In this document: in pieces, positions 51,574 to 57,667 of the stretch
Layout: each line of letters starts with the position of its first letter
How positions within the stretch are numbered: the first letter of the stretch is position 1
NCBI RefSeq assembly: GCF_003253545.1
Contig: NZ_QKYV01000001.1
Location: forward strand, 454,574 to 518,573
Length of the DNA stretch: 64,000 nucleotides
Direction of reading: 5' to 3'
Source of the DNA: Mesonia algae
GTDB taxonomy: Bacteria > Bacteroidota > Bacteroidia > Flavobacteriales > Flavobacteriaceae
The notes under the pieces: generated by a model
The model's input: only the letters and a program-made list of their open reading frames with translations
The model's database searches: none
Told to the model about the DNA's origin: nothing
Program-made: the position numbers and the translations under genes

Positions 51574-52119
51574 TTAATTTTTATCGTTTAATAGGTTTTT
51601 TAATTTATTCCAGCGAGGGTCTACCTCATTTACTTCTTCTTCTTTTTCTTGCCCAATCTTAGGCTGTAATTCTTCTAGTTTATCAAGTATGTCTGAGTCT
51701 AATGTTCCATCTTCTACACCTGGGTGAATCCTTTTTATAGGAACTCCCAAAACAATGGCTTCGTAGATATATTGCTGCACTTTTATTTCGTATTCCCCGT
51801 GAGGCAAAATAAGCAACTCTTCATTTTCATCATTTAATTCTTCTCCAAATTTTACCACTAAAGAAATGTTATTCTCTACCGGTTGATCATATGGCTCATT
51901 AGTAACATCACAGTTAATATTAATGTTGCCGTGAACGTGAAAATCGAGCTCTAGCATAGTTGACTTTTTCTCAAAAGTCAAATCTACTTTTACATCGATA
52001 TCATTAAAATCTTCGTACTCAAAAAATTCAAAGAACGTATTATCTATATGATAATCGTAATGATGCCTTCCTATCTTTAATCCCACAAATGGGATGGTAA
52101 ACTCTTTTAATTTCTTCAT
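51574..52119 (-). CDS. YceD family protein (DUF177)
   Basis: 181 aa from the ATG at 52119; a GTG directly before it would add one residue. The family is encoded next to rpmF in most bacteria and is linked to 23S rRNA accumulation. The conserved segments DCNGNININCDVTNEPYDQPV-like (NINCDVTNEPYDQP) and the acidic PGVEDGTLD region are present; the Cys position is kept. Cytoplasmic. Confidence 0.85.
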   Translation of the reverse strand: MKKLKEFTIPFVGLKIGRHHYDYHIDNTFFEFFEYEDFNDIDVKVDLTFEKKSTMLELDFHVHGNININCDVTNEPYDQPVENNISLVVKFGEELNDENEELLILPHGEYEIKVQQYIYEAIVLGVPIKRIHPGVEDGTLDSDILDKLEELQPKIGQEKEEEVNEVDPRWNKLKNLLNDKN

Positions 52120-52191
52120 CACATCGTCAATTTCAGGCGTGCAAATATATAAAATATAATGAATTAACTATCTTTATTAACAAAAAAATGT

Positions 52192-53241
52192 TTATAATTT
52201 TTTATTCTGTTTTTTTAGTGGGTTTTTGGTAAGCTTTTCATACTCTTTGCGACTCTTAAATATCTCTATAGAAGCAAATACCGCTTCTTTGAATGAGGTA
52301 TAATCTGCCTCTCCTTTTCCTGCAATTTCATAAGCAGTCCCGTGGTCTGGAGAGGTTCTCACTTTTTCTAAGCCTGCAGTAAAGTTAACTCCGTTACCAA
52401 AAGACAGAGTTTTAAAGGGAATTAATCCTTGATCGTGATATGCAGCTACGACTGCATCAAAATTCTGATAATTTTTTGTTCCAAAGAAACTATCTGCAGC
52501 ATAAGGTCCATATACTAAGTTACCTTTATCTTGTAATTTCTTGATGGTAGGTTTTAAAACCTCTTCATCTTCTTTGCCTATGACTCCATTATCTCCACTA
52601 TGTGGATTAATTCCTAGAATAGCTATTTTTGGTTTTCTTACTTTAAAATCCGCTTTAAGCGAATTAGAAATCATATTTACTTTCTTTTCTATGAGAGAAG
52701 GTGTAATGACTTCTGAAACTTCTTTTACAGCCACATGATCTGTAAGTAATCCCACTTTTAAATTTTGAGAAATCATGAACATTAGACTTTCTCCTCCCCC
52801 TAAATGCTTAGCTAAATAATCGGTGTGACCAGGAAAATTAAATTTATCTGACTGGATAACATTTTTGTTAATAGGGGCAGTAACCAAAGTATCGATATCT
52901 CCTTTTTTTAAAGCTTGTGTAGCAGCTTCTAAAGATTGAAGTGTAAACTTTCCTAAAAATTTATCTTCTTCTCCAAAATTAATTTTCAAATTATCTTTCC
53001 AGATATTGACCACATTAAACTTACCGTCAATAATTTTCTGCGCGTCGTCTACTCCTTGAAAATTAATATTCATTTTAAAATGCTTTTTATAAAAAGAAAG
53101 CAATTTATTATTTGCAAAAATCACTGGAGTACAAAAATCTAACATACGTTGGTCGGCAAAAGTTTTTAAAATAACTTCACTGCCAATTCCGTTTAAATCA
53201 CCTATACTTATTCCAACTCTTACCTTATGTGCTTTTTTCAT
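52192..53241 (-). CDS. pdxA: 4-hydroxythreonine-4-phosphate dehydrogenase
   Basis: 349 aa from the ATG at 53241; the TTG at 53244 in the longest frame is not needed. PdxA oxidises 4-phosphohydroxythreonine for pyridoxal phosphate synthesis. Metal-binding His residues appear in FPGHTDYLAKHL, NPHSGDNG and AAYHDQGLIPFK; the N terminus VGISIGDLNGIGSEVILK is typical. Divergent from ribE, with overlapping promoters. Confidence 0.95.
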   Translation of the reverse strand: MKKAHKVRVGISIGDLNGIGSEVILKTFADQRMLDFCTPVIFANNKLLSFYKKHFKMNINFQGVDDAQKIIDGKFNVVNIWKDNLKINFGEEDKFLGKFTLQSLEAATQALKKGDIDTLVTAPINKNVIQSDKFNFPGHTDYLAKHLGGGESLMFMISQNLKVGLLTDHVAVKEVSEVITPSLIEKKVNMISNSLKADFKVRKPKIAILGINPHSGDNGVIGKEDEEVLKPTIKKLQDKGNLVYGPYAADSFFGTKNYQNFDAVVAAYHDQGLIPFKTLSFGNGVNFTAGLEKVRTSPDHGTAYEIAGKGEADYTSFKEAVFASIEIFKSRKEYEKLTKNPLKKQNKKL

Positions 53242-53253
53242 CAAAATAATATC

Positions 53254-53261
53254 TATTTTTG
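53254..53261 (+). promoter_or_regulatory. -7 element TATTTTTG for ribE
   Basis: Exact TAnnTTTG match 31 bases upstream of the ribE ATG, within 7 bases of the divergent pdxA element. Confidence 0.5.
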
Positions 53262-53267
53262 CTCAAA

Positions 53268-53275
53268 CAAAGGTA
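53268..53275 (-). promoter_or_regulatory. -7 element TACCTTTG for pdxA
   Basis: Exact TAnnTTTG match on the minus strand, 26 bases before the pdxA ATG. It lies inside the predicted ribE start region. Confidence 0.5.
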
Positions 53276-53292
53276 ACTAATTATTAATAACT

Positions 53293-53883
53293 ATGTTTAC
53301 AGGAATAGTAGAAGTGCTTGGGAAAATTATTAACTTAACTCAAGAAGATGATAACATACATTTCACAGTTGAGTCTTCCTTTGCGGAAGAATTAAAAATT
53401 GACCAAAGTGTTGCTCACAACGGGGTTTGTTTGACGGTTACCTCTATAGAGAATAAAAATTATACCGTAACAGCAATCAGGGAAACACTAGATAAAACAA
53501 ATTTGTCTTCCCTTAGCATAGGAGATATGGTGAATTTAGAAAGAGGAATGATGATGAATGCTAGATTAGACGGACATATTGTTCAAGGTCATGTCGATCA
53601 AACGGCAACTTGTACTCAAATACAAGAGCAAAATGGAAGTCACATTTTCACTTTTTCCTACGACTCTACTTTAAATAATGTTACTATAGAAAAAGGTTCT
53701 ATTACTGTAAATGGTGTTAGTCTAACTGTAATAAATAGTAAAAGAAATAGTTTTAGCGTAGCTATTATTCCTTATACATATGAACATACTACATTTAAAT
53801 ATCTTAAAGAAGGAGCAACTGTAAACTTAGAGTTTGATGTGATTGGAAAATATGTGCAAAGACTTTTAAATTTAAGAAGCTAA
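53293..53883 (+). CDS. ribE: Riboflavin synthase alpha chain
   Basis: 196 aa. Two tandem lumazine-binding domains (about 1-96 and 97-190) start MFTGIVE and DGHIVQGHVDQ respectively, with VAHNGVCLTV and VNGVSLTV as the ligand strands. Converts two 6,7-dimethyl-8-ribityllumazines into riboflavin. No FMN riboswitch is recognisable upstream; the gap to pdxA is only 51 bases. Confidence 0.96.
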   Translation: MFTGIVEVLGKIINLTQEDDNIHFTVESSFAEELKIDQSVAHNGVCLTVTSIENKNYTVTAIRETLDKTNLSSLSIGDMVNLERGMMMNARLDGHIVQGHVDQTATCTQIQEQNGSHIFTFSYDSTLNNVTIEKGSITVNGVSLTVINSKRNSFSVAIIPYTYEHTTFKYLKEGATVNLEFDVIGKYVQRLLNLRS

Positions 53884-54110
53884 TCTTCTTTTTTTCTAAG
53901 TTTGCTAATTCCAAAAACACTTCCTGCTATAAGTAAATAAGTTAAAAAACCGTCTATAGGTAATCCAGGTGGAGGGGTACCGATAGTTCCTGATGGCGAA
54001 TCTGGTGGATCTGGTGGAGGTGGCCCAATAACTTGAAAAGAAAAAGCCTGCATAGACATAAACGTCATTGCAAGAGTCAAAATTGTAGTTTTCAAATACT
54101 TCTTCTTCAT
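53880..54110 (-). CDS. Small protein with C-terminal PID-CTERM-like sorting tail
   Basis: 76 aa. Signal peptide (about 1-25, TMTFMSMQAFSFQ region), a Pro-rich stretch (VIGPPPPDPPDSP), then PPPGLPIDGFLTYLLIAGSVFGISKLRKKED: the LPIDG motif, one hydrophobic helix and a basic end. This is the tripartite layout of PEP-CTERM-like tails, and the Pro-Ile-Asp motif matches what is called PID-CTERM in Bacteroidota. An exosortase is not in the window. Convergent with ribE, 4-base overlap. Confidence 0.65.
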   Translation of the reverse strand: MKKKYLKTTILTLAMTFMSMQAFSFQVIGPPPPDPPDSPSGTIGTPPPGLPIDGFLTYLLIAGSVFGISKLRKKED

Positions 54111-54181
54111 ATCGAAAGCTAAAATAGTAAAAACTTTAACATTTAAAGAAATCTACTACATTAAATGATCATTAAATATAT

Positions 54182-54220
54182 AAAATCCCCTATAACATTA
54201 TAAAACATTAAGGGGATTTT
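54182..54220 (-). terminator. tRNA-Ile2 terminator
   Basis: AAAATCCCCT (54182-54191) and AGGGGATTTT (54211-54220), a 10-bp stem with a 19-base AT-rich loop, located downstream of the minus-strand tRNA. Confidence 0.7.
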
Positions 54221-54237
54221 TAAAATATTTAACCTTG

Positions 54238-54311
54238 TGGTCCCACATGGGCTCGAACCATGGACCCCCTGATTATGAGTCAGGTGCTCTAACCAGCTGA
54301 GCTATGGGACC
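54238..54311 (-). tRNA. tRNA with CAU anticodon, probably tRNA-Ile2 (lysidine-modified)
   Basis: A complete 74-base cloverleaf: acceptor GGUCCCA/UGGGACC, D stem GCUC/GAGC, anticodon stem CCUGA/UCAGG with loop CUCAUAA, T stem CAUGG/CCAUG, discriminator A73, CCA not encoded. The CAU anticodon alone would be read as Met, but the acceptor pairs C4-G69 and C5-G68 are the ones that mark tRNA-Ile2 for TilS lysidine modification in Escherichia coli (elongator Met has U4-A69, A5-U68). So AUA-reading Ile is favoured. Confidence 0.8.
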
Positions 54312-54362
54312 GAAATCAGGAGGCAAAAATAGTCATATCTATGATATCTCCCAATAAAAATC

Positions 54363-54767
54363 TTACTTTTTTATTTCTTGGCATAATTCTACCAAAACTC
54401 CGTGCGAAGATTTTGGGTGTAAAAAAGCTACTAACTTATTATCTGCCCCTCTTTTAGGAGTTTCATTTAGCACGACAAAACCTTCGGTTTTCAATTCTTC
54501 TATCTTTTTTTTAATATCTTCTACTGCAAATGCAATGTGATGAATACCTTCTCCTTTTTTCTTTAAGAATTTAGCGATAGGACTATTTTCATTTGTAGCA
54601 CCTAAAAGTTCAATTTTACTTTCGCCGGTTTTAAAGAATGAGGTTTTTACACCTTCACTTTCAACTTTTTCTTGTTTGTATGGAGCTGCTCCCAGTAACT
54701 TCTCGTAAGTAATATTTGCTTCTTCAATGTTATTAACGGCAATCCCAATATGTTCAATTTTATCCAT
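54363..54767 (-). CDS. mce: Methylmalonyl-CoA epimerase
   Basis: 134 aa, vicinal oxygen chelate fold with two beta-alpha-beta-beta units: IEHIGIAVNNIEEA and IHHIAFAVEDIKKK supply metal-binding His, and the final GVLVELCQ the Glu. It interconverts R- and S-methylmalonyl-CoA in propionate metabolism. Mutase genes are not in the window. Confidence 0.92.
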   Translation of the reverse strand: MDKIEHIGIAVNNIEEANITYEKLLGAAPYKQEKVESEGVKTSFFKTGESKIELLGATNENSPIAKFLKKKGEGIHHIAFAVEDIKKKIEELKTEGFVVLNETPKRGADNKLVAFLHPKSSHGVLVELCQEIKK

Positions 54768-54788
54768 TTTTATTAAAATTTTGTTTTA

Positions 54789-54796
54789 CAAAAATA
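54789..54796 (-). promoter_or_regulatory. -7 element TATTTTTG for mce
   Basis: Exact TAnnTTTG match on the minus strand, 22 bases before the mce ATG. A divergent TATTTTTG at 54816-54823 lies just 4 bases before the rbfA ATG, so rbfA may be leaderless. Confidence 0.45.
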
Positions 54797-54827
54797 CTAT
54801 AACTTTTAAAAAGGCTATTTTTGCCAT

Positions 54828-55223
54828 ATGGAAGAAACAAACAGACAAAAAAAAATAGGCGGAGTCTTACAAAAAGATTTAGCCGATGTTATACAGCAAG
54901 AGCTTAGAAATGCTGGGAAAACCAATATTATTATTTCGGTTTCGAAAGTAAAAGTAACGACAGATTTATCTATCGCTAAGGCATACTTAAGTATTTTCCC
55001 TAGTTCTCAAGGAGCAGCTCTTTTAGAAGAATTAAGAGAAATTAAGCATCTTTTAAAACATCAAGTAGCTTTAAAAACTAAAAATCAATTAAGAAAAATG
55101 CCTGATTTGGACTTATTTTTAGATGATTCTTTAGATTATATCGAGAAAATTGATGAAGCCGTAAAAGGAAAAGAAAATCCTATCGAAAATCCAAACCTTT
55201 TAGATAAAAGAAAAAAATCTTAA
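54828..55223 (+). CDS. rbfA: Ribosome-binding factor A
   Basis: 131 aa. KH-type fold that helps mature the 30S subunit: RQKKIGGVLQKDLADVIQQEL near the N terminus and LKHQVALKTKNQLRKMPDLDLFLDDSLDY at the core. The acidic, Lys-rich tail is the usual variable end. The LolC-like permease begins 1 base after its stop. Confidence 0.95.
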   Translation: MEETNRQKKIGGVLQKDLADVIQQELRNAGKTNIIISVSKVKVTTDLSIAKAYLSIFPSSQGAALLEELREIKHLLKHQVALKTKNQLRKMPDLDLFLDDSLDYIEKIDEAVKGKENPIENPNLLDKRKKS

Positions 55224-55224
55224 T

Positions 55225-56421
55225 TTGAATTTCTCCTATTACATCGCAAAGCGGTACTTAGCCACTAAAAGTAAAAATAGTGCTATTAATATTATTACCA
55301 TCATTGCGGGGATAGGTGTTTTTGCCGGAGCGTTGGCGCTCTTTATTGTACTCTCTGGGTTTGCAGGTTTAAAAGAGTTTAGCGTCTCATTTTCTAATGA
55401 ATTTGATCCCGATTTAAAAGTTCTTCCGTCAAGCGGAAAAACAATTATAGTAGATCAAAACAAATTAGAACAAATTAAAGCTTTACAGGGAGTTCAAGCA
55501 TTTTCTAAAATTATTGAAGAACGAGTTTTATTAAGTTTTGATAATAAGCATACCCCAGCAAATATCAAATCTATAGATAAAGAATATCTAAATGTAAACC
55601 CTGTAGATAGTTCTTTGATTGGAGGTGTTTGGGTTCATCCACAAGAAAATCAAGTGGTGATTGGGAGTGCCATTTCTAGAAAATTATCTTTAGGAATTGG
55701 CGGTTATGGTGATGCTTTAAAAATTATGGTTCCTAAACCAGGGAAAGGACAAATCTCACAAGTAAGTGATGCTTTTTCAACTAAATCTGCTTTAGTGACT
55801 GGAGTTTATAGTATTAATGAAGACCTCAATTCTAAGTATATATTTACGCCTTATTTCTTTGCGGAAGAATTACTTCAGTTAAAAGAGAATGAATTTTCTG
55901 CTTTAGAAATAAAGTTAAATCCCAATGCCGCTGAAGACGATGTTAAAGAACAACTCATTTCTATTCTTGGTGAAAAGGTTATCATCAAAAACAGAATTCA
56001 GTTAAATGATAAGTTATACAAAATGTTGAATACTGAAAATTTAGCGGTATATCTTATTTTTACTTTAGTTCTTATTATAGCACTTTTTAATGTGGGCGGA
56101 GCTATTGTTATGGCCATTTTAGATAAACAACACAACATACGAACGCTTCATCATTTAGGTGCTTCTGCCAAAGGAATTAAACGCATATTTTTGTTACAAG
56201 GAACATTATTAACCCTTGTTGGTGGGGCTTTAGGATTAATGCTTGGGATTGTTATTATTTTATTACAATTACAATTTGACCTTATTATGATTACGCCTAC
56301 CTTACCTTATCCTGTAGCTCTAAAAGCTGAAAATATTCTAGTGGTCTTTGCTACCATTATGGTATTAGGAATAACAGCCACCTATATTGGTACCACGAGA
56401 ATTACTAAAGTTTTGACTTAG
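55225..56421 (+). CDS. ABC transporter permease, LolC/LolE-like (FtsX family)
   Basis: 398 aa. An N-terminal TM helix (MNFSYYIAKRYLATKSKNSA then IINIITIIAGIGVFAGALAL), a long periplasmic MacB-like domain (about 45-265) and three C-terminal TM helices with the FtsX segment DKQHNIRTLHHLGASAKGIK. Such proteins extract lipoproteins with an ABC ATPase. The start is TTG at 55225, 1 base after rbfA; no ATG is available in frame, and the N-terminal residues match the family. Confidence 0.9.
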   Translation: MNFSYYIAKRYLATKSKNSAINIITIIAGIGVFAGALALFIVLSGFAGLKEFSVSFSNEFDPDLKVLPSSGKTIIVDQNKLEQIKALQGVQAFSKIIEERVLLSFDNKHTPANIKSIDKEYLNVNPVDSSLIGGVWVHPQENQVVIGSAISRKLSLGIGGYGDALKIMVPKPGKGQISQVSDAFSTKSALVTGVYSINEDLNSKYIFTPYFFAEELLQLKENEFSALEIKLNPNAAEDDVKEQLISILGEKVIIKNRIQLNDKLYKMLNTENLAVYLIFTLVLIIALFNVGGAIVMAILDKQHNIRTLHHLGASAKGIKRIFLLQGTLLTLVGGALGLMLGIVIILLQLQFDLIMITPTLPYPVALKAENILVVFATIMVLGITATYIGTTRITKVLT

Positions 56422-56423
56422 AT

Positions 56424-57416
56424 TTAGATGAATTGGAAATCTCCAAACTCTTTTTCGGCTTCATCAAAAGCTTTAAACACATCTTCGGCCTCATCACTGG
56501 TAACCATCTTCATTCGGTGTTCTTTAAAATGCGGAATTCCTTTAAAGTAATTGGTGTAGTGACGACGAGTTTCAAAAACGCCTAACTTATCTCCTTTCCA
56601 ATCTATAGCCATTTGTAGGTGTCTTCTTGCAGCTTCTAAACGCTCTGCCATGGTTGGAGGATCTAAATGTTCTCCAGTTTCAAAAAAGTGTTTTACTTCT
56701 CTAAAAAACCAAGGATAACCAATACTTGCTCGCCCAATCATGGCTCCGTCTAAACCAAACTCATCTCGCATTTTAACCGCTTTTTCGGGCGTATCTACAT
56801 CTCCGTTACCAAAAACAGGAATGTGCATTCGAGGATTGTTTTTTACGTCGGCTATGGGTTTCCAATCGGCTTCGCCTTTATACATTTGTGCACGTGTTCT
56901 TCCGTGAATAGAAATGGCTTTGCAACCAACATCTTGTAGACGTTCGGCTACTTCGACAATTTTTATGGAGTCGTGATCCCAACCTAAACGGGTTTTTACA
57001 GTAATAGGCAAATTGGTATGTTTTACCATCGCTTCCGTTAAGGAAACCATCAAATCTATGTCTTTTAAAATTCCGGCGCCAGCTCCTTTAGAAACTACTT
57101 TTTTAACGGGACAACCAAAATTGATATCTATAATATCTGGACCCGATTTTTCTACAATCTCTACCGATTCTAACATCGATTCTAGATTGGCTCCAAAAAT
57201 TTGAATTCCTACAGGGCGTTCTTTCTCATAAATATCGAGTTTCATGACACTTTTTGCCGCATCACGAATTAATCCTTCTGAAGAAATAAACTCTGTATAT
57301 ACGACATCTGCTCCCTGTTCTTTACATAAGGCTCTAAATGGAGGATCGCTTACATCTTCCATAGGTGCCAAAAGTAATGGGAACTCTCCTACCTCTATAT
57401 CTCCTATTTTTGCCAA
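56424..57416 (-). CDS. dusB: tRNA-dihydrouridine synthase DusB-type
   Basis: 330 aa. Flavin enzyme reducing uridine in tRNA D-loops. Features: APMEDVSDPPFRALCKEQGA at the N terminus, catalytic Cys in INFGCPVKKVVSKGAG, VKTRLGWDHDS, SIHGRTRAQMYKGEADW and IGRASIGYPWFFRE. It is convergent with the LolC-like gene, with only 2 bases between. Confidence 0.95.
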   Translation of the reverse strand: MAKIGDIEVGEFPLLLAPMEDVSDPPFRALCKEQGADVVYTEFISSEGLIRDAAKSVMKLDIYEKERPVGIQIFGANLESMLESVEIVEKSGPDIIDINFGCPVKKVVSKGAGAGILKDIDLMVSLTEAMVKHTNLPITVKTRLGWDHDSIKIVEVAERLQDVGCKAISIHGRTRAQMYKGEADWKPIADVKNNPRMHIPVFGNGDVDTPEKAVKMRDEFGLDGAMIGRASIGYPWFFREVKHFFETGEHLDPPTMAERLEAARRHLQMAIDWKGDKLGVFETRRHYTNYFKGIPHFKEHRMKMVTSDEAEDVFKAFDEAEKEFGDFQFI

Positions 57417-57482
57417 AATTGAATGCTTTTTGTTTAGACTGCAAAATTAGTAAATAAGATGTAAATCTTAAGTTTAAATCTT

Positions 57483-57664
57483 GTCATTCTAGATTCGACT
57501 AAGAATCTCATGCTTGGTAGTCGAATCATTCAAGTATCATGAAATCAATTCCGTAAAGTGATTTTTCTATTGAAATATTTTCCCAAAAAAACTATTTCGG
57601 TAAGCTAGGCTGAAAAAGCAAACGTAAGAGCAGCACGCTTTAAGATTCCTGCCTCCGCAAGAAT
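57483..57664. repeat. Intergenic repeat remnant between the receptor gene and dusB
   Basis: The 251-base gap contains GTCATTCTAGATTCGACTAA followed by GAATCTC, a short perfect inverted repeat GATTCGACTA (57492-57501)/TAGTCGAATC (57518-57527), and GATTCCTGCCTCCGCAAGAA near the far end (57644). These resemble, in decayed form, the widespread GTCATTCTGAG...GAATCTC and GATTCCTGCCT...GCAGGAAT dispersed repeats of Bacteroidota. No gene is seen here. Confidence 0.45.
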
Positions 57665-57667
57665 TTT

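Noticed and set aside
53293-53310. FMN riboswitch before ribE
   Set aside because: The pdxA-ribE gap is about 50 bases and mostly promoter sequence, too short for an FMN riboswitch.
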